A DNA stretch of 64,000 nt from Deltaproteobacteria bacterium. Its GTDB lineage: Bacteria; Desulfobacterota; Binatia; HRBIN30; JACQVA1. The notes beneath the pieces were generated by a model that worked only from the letters and a program-made list of their open reading frames with translations, had not been told where the DNA came from and did not search any database. The stretch is from contig JACOST010000024.1 in the NCBI GenBank assembly GCA_016178705.1, positions 62,001 through 126,000 of the forward strand. The letters are read 5' to 3'. Both the position numbers and the translations under genes were made by a program. Every line of letters begins with the position of its first letter. Position 1 is the first letter of the stretch. Shown piece by piece: positions 40,508 through 49,215 of this stretch.

Positions 40508-41800
40508 TTAGGGATGAATGGTCGCGGCAGTCCATGGACGACCGCGATCGAGTACGGGAAGCACCGCACCGATGAGAAACAACGAGCCGGTGACGAGAAT
40601 CGCCCCATCTCGCGGCGTGCGCTGCCATGTCACTGCCATCGCACGGCGCGGGTCATCGATGACCTCGACCGGGCAATGAGTCCGAAACTGCGCGGCTACG
40701 CGTTCCGGCTCTTCACCTCGCGGCGGCAGCACGCTGGCAATCGTCGCCGAACGTACGAGCGGGCCAAGACGCTCTACCATCGGCTGCCAATGCTTGTCGC
40801 GCATCACGCCGAACAGCAGGTGAAGTGGCCGGTCACCAATGATGGCCGGCAACTCGCCGATCAAAGTGCGTACGCCATCCTCGTTGTGCGCCCCGTCTAC
40901 AATCACCAGCGGGTCGCTCGCCACGACATCGAGTCGGCCCGGCCAACTCACGGTCGCCAACCCCGAGCGCACGGCGTCTGGCGTGATTCCAAACCGCTCG
41001 CGCACCAACGCGGCAGCCGCCACCGCCGTGGCTGCGTTGTCACGCTGAAATCGGCCCCGCAAGGCCAAGCGCGCACCTTCCAACTGCCAACCCATACCGG
41101 AAATGCGTGGCGATGCACCGCCTTCAACGCTCACTGCGCCGGCTGCGTCGATGACATCGGCGCCCTGACTCGCCGCGATGTCGCGCAGCACGCGCTCCGC
41201 CGCGGCGGGCAGGCGACCCAGAACGACCGGACGGCCTGGCTTGATGATGCCGCCCTTCTCGGCGGCGATCAGCTCCAAGGTGTCGCCCAAGTACTGTTCG
41301 TGATCGCGGCCGATTGTGGTGATCACGGCAACCTCGGGGTCAATCACGTTGGTCGCATCGAGCCGGCCGCCTAGGCCTACCTCGATCACCGCCGAGTCGA
41401 CGCCGCGACGCGCAAACGCCAGGAATGCGATCACCGTAACAAACTCGAAGAACGTCAGATCGATCCCGCGCGCGGTTGCCGCGCTGCGAATCTCGCGCGT
41501 TAGTGCGACCACCTCGGTCTCTGTGATCTCGTCCGCTCCGATGCGGATTCGTTCTGTGAAGCGCACCAGGTGCGGTGACGTGTACAGCCCGGCACGCCGG
41601 CCGGCGGCCAGCAGCATCGCGTGCAGCATGGCTGCCACCGAACCCTTGCCGTTCGTGCCCGCGATGTGCACGCACGGATACCGCCGCTGTGGCTCACCGA
41701 GTGCCGTCAAGGCCAACGCGACGCGCTCGAGCTTGAAGTCCATCCCACGTGCGGTCTCGAGGTTGTACAGCCACGCGATAGTGTCGGTGTATGCGCTCAT
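40508..41800 (-). CDS. folC: Bifunctional folylpolyglutamate synthase/dihydrofolate synthase
   Basis: A 430-residue Mur-ligase family enzyme that adds glutamates to folates. The N-terminal folate site begins DTIAWLYNLETARGMDFKLER; the ATP loop is HIAGTNGKGSVAAMLHAMLL, with SPHLVRFTERIRI next. Further motifs are EVGLGGRLDATNVIDPEVAV, TIGRDHEQYLGDTLELIAAEK and the C-terminal VDGAHNEDGVRTL. It begins 6 bases after the trpA stop, a common pairing (trpA-(accD)-folC) here without accD. Confidence 0.95.
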   Translation of the reverse strand: MSAYTDTIAWLYNLETARGMDFKLERVALALTALGEPQRRYPCVHIAGTNGKGSVAAMLHAMLLAAGRRAGLYTSPHLVRFTERIRIGADEITETEVVALTREIRSAATARGIDLTFFEFVTVIAFLAFARRGVDSAVIEVGLGGRLDATNVIDPEVAVITTIGRDHEQYLGDTLELIAAEKGGIIKPGRPVVLGRLPAAAERVLRDIAASQGADVIDAAGAVSVEGGASPRISGMGWQLEGARLALRGRFQRDNAATAVAAAALVRERFGITPDAVRSGLATVSWPGRLDVVASDPLVIVDGAHNEDGVRTLIGELPAIIGDRPLHLLFGVMRDKHWQPMVERLGPLVRSATIASVLPPRGEEPERVAAQFRTHCPVEVIDDPRRAMAVTWQRTPRDGAILVTGSLFLIGAVLPVLDRGRPWTAATIHP

Positions 41801-41806
41801 CAGCGT

Positions 41807-42628
41807 TCAGCCAGAATGCTCGGTACGCCCGTTGCGTATCGCGGTCTTCAGGCTGCGGATGAAGCTGCTCACGCGCTCGACCACGTCCGGCGCGCTCCCG
41901 TACTCTTCGATGATCCGCATCATCGCGGTGCCCACCACCACGGCATCGGCAAACTGCGCCACCGCCGCCGCTTGCTCGGGTTTGGTGATGCCAAACCCGA
42001 CGCCAACCGGCAGCTTGGTCTGCCGCTTGACCTTCTCGATCATCGGCCGCACGTCAGCCGGCATGATCGCCTGCACTCCGGTGACACCGGTCAACGACAC
42101 GTAGTAAACGAAGCCGCGCGCATGGCTGAGCACTTTGCGCATCCGATCGCTGTCACTCGTCGGCGCCAGCATGGGAATGATGTCGACTCCCGCAGCATCG
42201 GTGTGGCGGCGCAGTTCGCCGGCTTCTTCCGGCGGCAGATCCACGATCAGTGCGCCGTCGACTCCAGCGGCCGCCGCATCACGCGCGAAGCGCTCCGTCC
42301 CGTAACGAAAAATCGGGTTGTAATATCCAAAGAGGATGATTGGCATCGTCAGGCCCTGCACCCGCAGCTCCTGAACCAATTCCAGCACGCGCGCCAGCGA
42401 GACGTTCCGCTTCAATGCGCGCTGCGCCGAGCGCTGCAACACCGGTCCGTCGGCGGTTGGATCCGAGAACGGCACACCGAGTTCGAGGATGTCCGCACCG
42501 GCATCCTGCGCCGCAATCACGATGGCGCGGGTGCGTCCCATGTCCGGATCGCCAGCCATGATGAAGGGAATGAGCGCCGCCTCGCCGCGCTTGCGGAGCT
42601 GCGCGAAACGTTCCGCGATGCGACTCAT
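41807..42628 (-). CDS. trpA: Tryptophan synthase alpha chain
   Basis: A 273-residue TIM barrel that cleaves indole-glycerol phosphate to indole for TrpB. The catalytic Glu and Asp segments are [20 protein letters not shown] and [14 protein letters not shown]; loop 6 reads [16 protein letters not shown], and the phosphate site [11 protein letters not shown]. Its ATG overlaps the trpB stop (ATGA), so they are coupled, matching the alpha2beta2 complex. The longer open frame to 42799 lies in trpB and is not used. Confidence 0.97.
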   Translation of the reverse strand: MSRIAERFAQLRKRGEAALIPFIMAGDPDMGRTRAIVIAAQDAGADILELGVPFSDPTADGPVLQRSAQRALKRNVSLARVLELVQELRVQGLTMPIILFGYYNPIFRYGTERFARDAAAAGVDGALIVDLPPEEAGELRRHTDAAGVDIIPMLAPTSDSDRMRKVLSHARGFVYYVSLTGVTGVQAIMPADVRPMIEKVKRQTKLPVGVGFGITKPEQAAAVAQFADAVVVGTAMMRIIEEYGSAPDVVERVSSFIRSLKTAIRNGRTEHSG

Positions 42629-43824
42629 TGATCGAGCTTCACGCCGAGGTAAGCCGCCACCGTGTTCATGTCCTTGTCGCCGCGGCCGGAGAGGTTGATG
42701 ACAACGATCTGCTCGCGCGCCAAGGTTGGCGCCAACCGGGCGGCATAGGCAATCGCGTGCGAGCTCTCGAGCGCCGGAATGATGCCTTCGGTCTCGCACA
42801 GGAGCTGCAGCGCAGCGACGGCTTCTTGATCGGTCGCCGACACGTACGTCGCCCGACCCGAGTCCTTGAGGTAGGCGTGCTCGGGACCGACGCCGGGATA
42901 ATCCAGCCCCGCAGAAATCGAGTGCGCGGTGCGCACCTGCCCCAACTCGTCCTGCAGCACGTAGGTCTTCTTGCCGTGCAGGACGCCGACCTGCCCGGCC
43001 GTGATCGAGGCGGCGTGCTTGCCGGTGTCGATTCCTTCGCCGCCAGCTTCGACACCGACCATCTTGACGTCAACATCGTCGAGAAACGGATGGAACAGCC
43101 CCATCGCGTTGCTGCCACCGCCGATGCACGCGATCAAATAGTCCGGCAATCGGCCCTCATGCTGGCGGATCTGCCGGCGCGCCTCGGTGCCGATCACCGA
43201 CTGGAAGTCGCGCACCAACATCGGATACGGGTGCGCCGACATGGTCGAGCCGACCAGATAGTAGGTGGTCGCGACGTTGGTCACCCAGTCGCGCAGCGCT
43301 TCATTGATCGCGTCCTTGAGCGTGCAACTGCCGCTCTCAACCGAGTGCACCCTCGCGCCGAGCAACTTCATGCGGAAGACGTTGAGCGACTGCCGCTGCA
43401 CGTCTTCGCTGCCCATGAACACTTCACACGGCAATCCGAAGAGCGCACAGACAGTCGCGGTGGCGACGCCGTGTTGACCCGCGCCGGTCTCTGCGATTAT
43501 GCGCTGCTTCCCCATGCGGCTGGCCAGCAGCGCTTGGCCGAGGGCGTTGTTGATCTTGTGCGAACCGGTATGACAGAGATCCTCGCGCTTGAGATAGATC
43601 TTCGCTCCGCCGAGTCGCTCGCTCAGGTGCTTCGCGAAGTACAGCGGCGTCGGTCGCCCGGCGTAGTCGGCGAGGTGATACTTGAGGTCGCGATGAAACT
43701 CCGCATTGCGGCGGATCTGGCGATACGCCGTCTCCAACTCCAGCAGCGCCGGCATGAGCGTTTCCGCGACATACCGGCCACCGTAGATGCCGAAATGGCC
43801 GTGCGTATCAGGCAGTCTGTGCAT
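42625..43824 (-). CDS. trpB: Tryptophan synthase beta chain
   Basis: A 399-residue PLP enzyme joining indole and serine to tryptophan. The PLP lysine lies in [16 protein letters not shown]; the segment [20 protein letters not shown], the phosphate loop [15 protein letters not shown] and [18 protein letters not shown] are seen. It is the standard TrpB1 type, fitting with a true TrpA in the same operon. Its start overlaps the end of trpF by 17 bases. Confidence 0.98.
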   Translation of the reverse strand: MHRLPDTHGHFGIYGGRYVAETLMPALLELETAYRQIRRNAEFHRDLKYHLADYAGRPTPLYFAKHLSERLGGAKIYLKREDLCHTGSHKINNALGQALLASRMGKQRIIAETGAGQHGVATATVCALFGLPCEVFMGSEDVQRQSLNVFRMKLLGARVHSVESGSCTLKDAINEALRDWVTNVATTYYLVGSTMSAHPYPMLVRDFQSVIGTEARRQIRQHEGRLPDYLIACIGGGSNAMGLFHPFLDDVDVKMVGVEAGGEGIDTGKHAASITAGQVGVLHGKKTYVLQDELGQVRTAHSISAGLDYPGVGPEHAYLKDSGRATYVSATDQEAVAALQLLCETEGIIPALESSHAIAYAARLAPTLAREQIVVINLSGRGDKDMNTVAAYLGVKLDQ

Positions 43825-44416
43825 TGGCGATGAACCTCTTCATCAGTTCGGCGTCTTTGATCCCCGGCTGCCGTTCCACTCCGCTCGCAACGTCCACCGC
43901 CAGCGGTCGCACCGCCCGCACCGCGTCGGCGACGTTGTCGGCGGTCAAGCCGCCGGCCAAGATCAAGCGCGACCGATCGCACGCAGCCGCCCATTCCCAC
44001 GTGAATGCTCTTCCGGTCCCCCCTGGGTGCCCCTCCACATAGGCATCCAGCAAGATGAAATCAACGGGGTACTGCGCCGCCGCAGACACCGATTCGCGAT
44101 CGCGCAGGCGTAACGCCTTGATCACCTTCAGCGACCAGCCCGCGCAATCGCTCGGAGATTCCTCGCCGTGAAACTGCACTGCCCGCAGGCCGACGCGTTC
44201 GGCAATCTCCGCCACACGCGCGCGCGCTTCGTTGACGAAAACGCCAACGCCACACACCGACGCCGGCAGCGTTGCAATGATGGCCTGCGCGGTCTCGACG
44301 TTCACACAGCGCGGACTGCGCGCATAAAAGTTCACGCCGATCGCCGCGGCGCCCGCCGCAACCGCCGCACGCGCATCTTCCACACGCGTGACGCCGCAGA
44401 CCTTCACCTTCACCAT
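43808..44416 (-). CDS. trpF: Phosphoribosylanthranilate isomerase
   Basis: A 202-residue TrpF barrel: [20 protein letters not shown] with the catalytic Cys, [46 protein letters not shown] with the catalytic Asp and [10 protein letters not shown]. The ATG at 44416 is set from the KVKVCG start. It lies 5 bases after trpC and overlaps trpB by 17 bases. TrpF is separate and not fused to TrpC. Confidence 0.96.
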   Translation of the reverse strand: MVKVKVCGVTRVEDARAAVAAGAAAIGVNFYARSPRCVNVETAQAIIATLPASVCGVGVFVNEARARVAEIAERVGLRAVQFHGEESPSDCAGWSLKVIKALRLRDRESVSAAAQYPVDFILLDAYVEGHPGGTGRAFTWEWAAACDRSRLILAGGLTADNVADAVRAVRPLAVDVASGVERQPGIKDAELMKRFIANAQTA

Positions 44417-44421
44417 CGCCA

Positions 44422-45198
44422 CTAGCCCGTGACGCCGCGCAGCTCGTCCAACTTCACGCCCGGATCCGGCGCGCGCATGAACGTCTCTCCGATCAAGAAC
44501 GCGTGCGCGCCCGCGCGCAGCAAGCGTTCGATGTCGGCGCGCGTCTCGATTCCACTCTCCGCCACCACCGTGCAGCCGGCCGGCACGCGCGGCAGCAGCC
44601 GCTCGCACGTCGCCAGCGACGTTACGAATGTGTGCAAGTCGCGATTGTTCATTCCGAGCAGCCGCGGCCGTACCGACAGCGCCAGGTCCAACTCCGCTTC
44701 GTTGTGAACCTCCACCAACGCATCAACCCCGATCATCTCCGCCTCAGCCGCCAAACTCATGAGCTGCTCGGGACGCAACGCCGCGACGATCAGCAAGATC
44801 GCATCGGCGCCGTACGCGCGCGCCTCGGTGATCTGGTACGGATCGACGACGAAGTCTTTTTCGATCAACGGAAGCGTCACGGCGGCCCGGATCATCGCCA
44901 GGTAGTCGAGCCGACCTTGAAAGAAGCGTTCGTCGGTGAGCACCGAGACCGCCGCCGCGCCATGGGTTGCATAGGCGCACGCAATGGCGAGGGGATCGAA
45001 GTCCGAGCGAATCAATCCCTTCGACGGCGACGCCTTCTTCACCTCGGCAATGATCGCACCGGGTTCGCTAACTGCCGCCACAAACCCGCGACGCGCTTCG
45101 CGATAGAGCGGACGCTCCCGCAGCGCCGCCAGCGACACTGCGCGCTTGCGCGCCGAGACTTCTTCGCGCTTGTTGGCGAGGATGTCGTCGAGGATCAT
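44422..45198 (-). CDS. trpC: Indole-3-glycerol phosphate synthase
   Basis: A 258-residue TrpC barrel. The signature is IIAEVKKASPSKGLIRSDFD; further motifs are SVLTDERFFQGRLDYL, PLIEKDFVVDPYQITEARA, GADAILLIVAAL, LEVHNEAEL-like VEVHNEAELDLAL and LGMNNRDL. It overlaps the trpD stop by four bases. Confidence 0.97.
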   Translation of the reverse strand: MILDDILANKREEVSARKRAVSLAALRERPLYREARRGFVAAVSEPGAIIAEVKKASPSKGLIRSDFDPLAIACAYATHGAAAVSVLTDERFFQGRLDYLAMIRAAVTLPLIEKDFVVDPYQITEARAYGADAILLIVAALRPEQLMSLAAEAEMIGVDALVEVHNEAELDLALSVRPRLLGMNNRDLHTFVTSLATCERLLPRVPAGCTVVAESGIETRADIERLLRAGAHAFLIGETFMRAPDPGVKLDELRGVTG

Positions 45199-46211
45199 GC
45201 GTTGGTGAACTCCACCATTGCCTCCAACTTCCGGCGGGCGCGGCCGCTGCCGATCGACTCACGCGCGAGCGCCACCGCATCCCGAACGCTGCTCGCACGC
45301 TCGCCGACATAGATCGCCGCCGCGGCGTTCAACACCACCACGTCCAGACGTGGCCCTGCCTCACCGTCGAGAACGGCGCGCACGACGCGCGCACTGTCTG
45401 CCGCACTCACCGGCCCCAGCAAGTCGTCGAAGCGACACGGGGTGAACCCGAGTTCCTCCGGCGCGATCCGATACGTAGTGACCGCGCCAGCGTGCCACTC
45501 GGCGATGCTGGTCGCGGCGGCGAGCGAAATCTCATCGAGACCATCGTCGCTGTGCACGACTAACGCGTGAGCGCTGCCCAACTCGCCGAGCGCGCGAGCG
45601 ATCGGCTCGATCCATTGGGGCGCAAACACGCCTACCACCTGATGGCGCGCGCCGGCCGGATTCAACAACGGGCCGAGCAGGTTGAAGAGCGTCCGCACAC
45701 CAAGCTCACGACGCGGGACCGCCGCGTGCTTCATCGCAGGATGAAACACCGGCGCGAAGAGAAAACCGATACCGATGGTATCGATGCACCCACCCACGCG
45801 CTCGGGCGTGAGATCCAGCTTCACGCCCAACGCTTCGAGCACATCGGCGCCGCCGACCGTGCCCGACATGGCGCGGTTGCCATGCTTCGCTACGGTGAGC
45901 CCGGCGCCGGCCACGACGAACGCCGCTGCCGTCGAGATGTTGAACGTGCCTTTGCGATCACCGCCGGTGCCACATGTATCGACGACGATCGCAGCCCGCG
46001 GCGTGATGCGCGTGGCGGCGGCGCGCAGCGCGCGCGCGGCGCCGATGATTTCGCCAACCGTCTCGCCCTTCATGCGCAACGCGATCAGCAGCCCAGCAAT
46101 CTGCGCCGCCGTCGCGTCGCCGCGCATGATCCGGCCGATCACTGCTTCCATTTCGGCTGCAGTGAGATCGTGCCGATCAATCAGCCGCGTCAGGGCGTCG
46201 GATAGTTCCAT
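45195..46211 (-). CDS. trpD: Anthranilate phosphoribosyltransferase
   Basis: A 338-residue TrpD. The PRPP-binding segment VDTCGTGGDRKGTFNISTA and the anthranilate site KHGNRAMSGTVGGADVLEAL are diagnostic, with FLFAPVFHPAMKHAAVPRRE and GPLLNPAGARHQVVGVF further on. It ends in a four-base overlap with trpC and starts 46 bases after trpG. Confidence 0.97.
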   Translation of the reverse strand: MELSDALTRLIDRHDLTAAEMEAVIGRIMRGDATAAQIAGLLIALRMKGETVGEIIGAARALRAAATRITPRAAIVVDTCGTGGDRKGTFNISTAAAFVVAGAGLTVAKHGNRAMSGTVGGADVLEALGVKLDLTPERVGGCIDTIGIGFLFAPVFHPAMKHAAVPRRELGVRTLFNLLGPLLNPAGARHQVVGVFAPQWIEPIARALGELGSAHALVVHSDDGLDEISLAAATSIAEWHAGAVTTYRIAPEELGFTPCRFDDLLGPVSAADSARVVRAVLDGEAGPRLDVVVLNAAAAIYVGERASSVRDAVALARESIGSGRARRKLEAMVEFTNA

Positions 46212-46257
46212 TGCTCAGTCGCTCGCGCGTCCGCAGGCTCACGGAGAAGCTCCCTCT

Positions 46258-46836
46258 TCAGTGTCTCTCGCGCGCCACGTTGAGAAAGTTCTTCAGCAGC
46301 GCCTTGCCCTCGATGGTCAGGATCGACTCGGGATGGAACTGGACGCCTTCGACCAGCAGCTCGCGGTGGCGCACGCCCATGATCTCGCCCTCGGCGGTCC
46401 ACGCGCTCAGTTCCAAGCAGTCGGGCTTGGTTGCCGGATCGATCACCAGTGAGTGATAGCGCGTGGCCTGAAACGGATTCGACAAGCCCGCGAAAATCGT
46501 CCGGCCATCGTGCAGGATCGGTGAGGTCTTCCCGTGCATGATGCGCGGCGCGCGGACGATGGTGCCGCCGAACGCCGCGCCAATGGCTTGAAGCCCGAGG
46601 CAGACGCCGAGAATCGGGATCTTGCCGGCGAAGCGCTCGATCACGGGGACCGAGATGCCCGCCTCCCGCGGCGTGCACGGCCCGGGCGAGATCACGATCA
46701 TCTCGGGCGCCAACTCGGCCACCTCCGCCACCGTCAGCGCGTTGTTGCGAAACACGCGCACGTCCGCCCCCAACTCGCCCAGGTACTGCACGATGTTGTA
46801 GGTGAAGGAGTCGAAGTTATCGATCATCAACAGCAT
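46258..46836 (-). CDS. trpG: Anthranilate synthase glutamine amidotransferase subunit
   Basis: A 192-residue class I amidotransferase that supplies ammonia to TrpE. It starts [20 protein letters not shown]; the nucleophile Cys is in [12 protein letters not shown], and the His/Glu pair in [10 protein letters not shown]. Placed between trpE and trpD, it is TrpG, possibly shared with p-aminobenzoate synthesis (PabA), since no separate pabA is in the window. Confidence 0.96.
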   Translation of the reverse strand: MLLMIDNFDSFTYNIVQYLGELGADVRVFRNNALTVAEVAELAPEMIVISPGPCTPREAGISVPVIERFAGKIPILGVCLGLQAIGAAFGGTIVRAPRIMHGKTSPILHDGRTIFAGLSNPFQATRYHSLVIDPATKPDCLELSAWTAEGEIMGVRHRELLVEGVQFHPESILTIEGKALLKNFLNVARERH

Positions 46837-46923
46837 ACGTCACCGCGGTTCGTGTTCGTGGCTCGTGCTCGTTCGGGGCTCGCCATCCGACACGACCACG
46901 ACTCACGAGCACGGTTCACGACC
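46837..46923. repeat. Degenerate 6-8 base tandem repeats between trpE and trpG
   Basis: Units of the TTCGTGG and CACGACT type, of 6 to 8 bases, fill the whole gap. The second half is roughly the complement of the first. No attenuator-like leader peptide is seen. The similar unit CTCGTGA occurs just upstream of trpE at 48408-48456. Confidence 0.6.
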
Positions 46924-48405
46924 TCACATCGCCTCCGCTAGGCGCACGGCGTGGATCAGCGCGCGCGCTTTGTTCACACACTCGGCATGCTCACGCTCGG
47001 GATCGGAGTCGGCCACGATACCGGCACCGGCACCGATGTAGACGGTGTTGCCGGCGACCAGCAGCGAACGGATGGTGATGCAGGTGTCCATATTGCCCGA
47101 GAAGTCGAAGTAGCCAACCGCGCCACCGTAGATGCCGCGGCGCACCGGCTCCAACTCTTCGATGAGTTCCATCGCGCGCACTTTCGGCGCCCCGCTCAAC
47201 GTCCCCGCCGGGAACGTCGCGCGGAAAGCGTCGAAGCAGTCGAGTTCGGCGCGCAGATCACCGCGCACGTTCGACACCAAATGCATCACATACGCGTAGC
47301 GCTCGACTACCATGTGCTCGGTCACCGCCACGCTGCCGATCTTGGCGACACGGCCGACGTCGTTGCGGCCGAGGTCGAGCAGCATGATGTGCTCGGCGAT
47401 TTCCTTGGGGTCGGTCATCAATTCCTGCTCAAATTGTGAGTCCTGCTTCTCTTCCGTGCCGCGTGGCCGCGTACCCGCGATCGGGCGTACCGTCACCTCG
47501 CGACCTTCGAGTCGCACCATGACCTCGGGCGACGAACCGAGCAACGTGTGCGGCCCCATGCGTAGGAAGAACATGTACGGCGATGGATTCACCGTGCGCA
47601 GGCAGCGATAGATGTTGAACGGGTGCGCGCGCAGGGGACACTCGAAGCGTTGCGCCAAGACCACTTGGATCACGTCGCCCGCGACGATGTACTCCTTGGC
47701 CCGCCGCACCATGGTTTCGTACTGTTCCTGCGTCAGATTGGACCCCACCGGCCCCGGTTCGCGCAACGCCAACGATCGCGGCGCTTCGACCGCCTTTTGC
47801 AAACGCGCGATCACGCGCTCCACCTTTGCGCCGGCCGCGTCGTACGCCGCGCGCAGCGCATCGCGTCCGCTGCCGGGCGTCAGGTGCGCGTGCGACACGA
47901 CTTTGATCTTCTGCGCGACGTTGTCGAAGATCAACAGCGTATCGGCGAGTAACAGGTAGAGGTCCGGCATCGCGAGGTCGTCGGCCGCGCACTCGGGCAG
48001 GTGCTCGATGAAGCGAACGACATCGTAGCCGAGATAGCCCACGAAGCCGCCCGAGAAGCGCGGCAAACCCTTCACGGCGACCGCGCGATACTGGGCGAGC
48101 AGATCGCGCACGGCGCTGAGCGGATCGGCGACCTCGCGTTCTTCGGGCGGTTGGCCGGCACGTTCGAAGGTGAGGCGCGTGCCCTTGCTGCGCACGATCA
48201 ATTCGGGTGCCGCGCCGAGAAAACTGTAGCGTGCCCACTTCTCGTTGCCTTCGACGCTCTCGAGCAGAAAGGCATCGCCGCCCTCGTCGATCTTGAGAAA
48301 GGCCGACACCGGCGTTTCGAGATCAGCGAGGATCTCGCGATACACCGGCACCAGATTGCCCTGCTCCGCCAAGCGGCAGAACTCGTCGAACTCAGGCGTG
48401 TACAT
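46924..48405 (-). CDS. trpE: Anthranilate synthase component I
   Basis: A 493-residue chorismate-binding enzyme, the committed step of tryptophan synthesis. The C-terminal catalytic core shows VIQVVLAQRFECPL, NPSPYMFFLRMGPHTLLGSS, PIAGTRPRGT, LLDLGRNDVGRVA and FPAGTLSGAPKVRAMELIEE; an N-terminal part resembling the LLES feedback site reads FLLESVEG. It begins the seven-gene trp cluster. A heptamer repeat region, with no visible T-box or leader peptide, lies upstream. Confidence 0.97.
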   Translation of the reverse strand: MYTPEFDEFCRLAEQGNLVPVYREILADLETPVSAFLKIDEGGDAFLLESVEGNEKWARYSFLGAAPELIVRSKGTRLTFERAGQPPEEREVADPLSAVRDLLAQYRAVAVKGLPRFSGGFVGYLGYDVVRFIEHLPECAADDLAMPDLYLLLADTLLIFDNVAQKIKVVSHAHLTPGSGRDALRAAYDAAGAKVERVIARLQKAVEAPRSLALREPGPVGSNLTQEQYETMVRRAKEYIVAGDVIQVVLAQRFECPLRAHPFNIYRCLRTVNPSPYMFFLRMGPHTLLGSSPEVMVRLEGREVTVRPIAGTRPRGTEEKQDSQFEQELMTDPKEIAEHIMLLDLGRNDVGRVAKIGSVAVTEHMVVERYAYVMHLVSNVRGDLRAELDCFDAFRATFPAGTLSGAPKVRAMELIEELEPVRRGIYGGAVGYFDFSGNMDTCITIRSLLVAGNTVYIGAGAGIVADSDPEREHAECVNKARALIHAVRLAEAM

Positions 48406-48407
48406 TG

Positions 48408-48513
48408 GTCGTGACTCGTGGCTCGTGACTCGTGAGTCGTAAATCGTGATTCGTATCTGGCCGACCCCTTCTGCCTACTGCTTACTGCTTACTGCTTACT
48501 GCCTACTGCCTAC
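48408..48513. repeat. Two heptamer tandem arrays upstream of trpE
   Basis: At 48408-48456 seven units of the CTCGTGA type follow without interruption; at 48472-48513 six units of TGCCTAC or TGCTTAC follow. The second is the complement of the CAGTAGG-type array at 2706-2733. The arrays fill the gap between the SPOR gene and trpE. Confidence 0.88.
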
Positions 48514-48527
48514 TGTACTGCTCTTCC

Positions 48528-49202
48528 CTACTGCGATGTCACGTAGGCCGCTTCGAGTCCTTCCAAATTCTTCAGGCGCTGCTCCATCTCCTGTGCGCGG
48601 TCGTGGTTGGAGAAGCGGCCCACACGGACGCGGTACCACGTTTGCCCACGCATCGGCGCTTGCAACGTGTAAGCGTCGTAGCCTTTCGCGAGCAGGCGAC
48701 GCGCGAGCGCCGTGGCCTGATTCGGATCGGTCGTGGCATAGACCTGCACCGTCCACCCGGCGTCGGCCCATTCTTGCGGCGATCGCTTTTCGCCCTTCTC
48801 CACCTTCGCCGCCGGCAGCGCGGCGGTCGGCTTTGCGGGCGCAAGCGTCGGCTTGACCAGGGCCAAAGTGGCGACGGCCTTGCCCGGCGTCGCTGTCGGC
48901 GTGGCGCGTAGCTTCATGAACGGCGTGTCGCTCGGCACCGCGTTGGCCGGCACGGCGGGAGCCACTGGCACCGCTGCTTTGGGCGCGTCGGACGCGGCGA
49001 CCTCACCCGGTCCCTCTATCGCGGTGCGATCCGCAGGCTTGCGCACGATGCGTTCTTCTTGCGCCAGTCGGCGCTCGACCAAATCCTTCCCCACCCAGAT
49101 GCCGAACACGAAGATCAACAACGAGGCGACCAGGAATCCCAAGGTCAACGTGAGCACCTGCCCCAAACTCAGCCCAGCGGAACGTGTGCGGCGTGCCATC
49201 AT
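48528..49202 (-). CDS. SPOR-domain membrane protein
   Basis: A 224-residue protein with one N-terminal membrane helix (about residues 15-37; VLTLTLGFLVASLLIFVFGI), a long Ala/Pro/Thr-rich linker (about 50-145) and a C-terminal SPOR domain (from GWTVQVYATTDPNQATALA to LEGLEAAYV). SPOR domains bind denuded peptidoglycan at the division site, so a septal role is likely, with the SPOR part in the periplasm. It starts 13 bases after argS ends, in the same direction, so they are probably co-transcribed, a pairing seen in other lineages. Confidence 0.88.
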   Translation of the reverse strand: MMARRTRSAGLSLGQVLTLTLGFLVASLLIFVFGIWVGKDLVERRLAQEERIVRKPADRTAIEGPGEVAASDAPKAAVPVAPAVPANAVPSDTPFMKLRATPTATPGKAVATLALVKPTLAPAKPTAALPAAKVEKGEKRSPQEWADAGWTVQVYATTDPNQATALARRLLAKGYDAYTLQAPMRGQTWYRVRVGRFSNHDRAQEMEQRLKNLEGLEAAYVTSQ

Positions 49203-49215
49203 CCCCTCATCTTCA

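Noticed and set aside
46837..46923. trp attenuator or leader peptide
   Set aside because: The gap is between trpE and trpG, is filled by short repeats, and shows no Trp-rich leader or terminator hairpin.
48408..48513. CRISPR-like repeat array
   Set aside because: Units are only 7 bases with no spacers.
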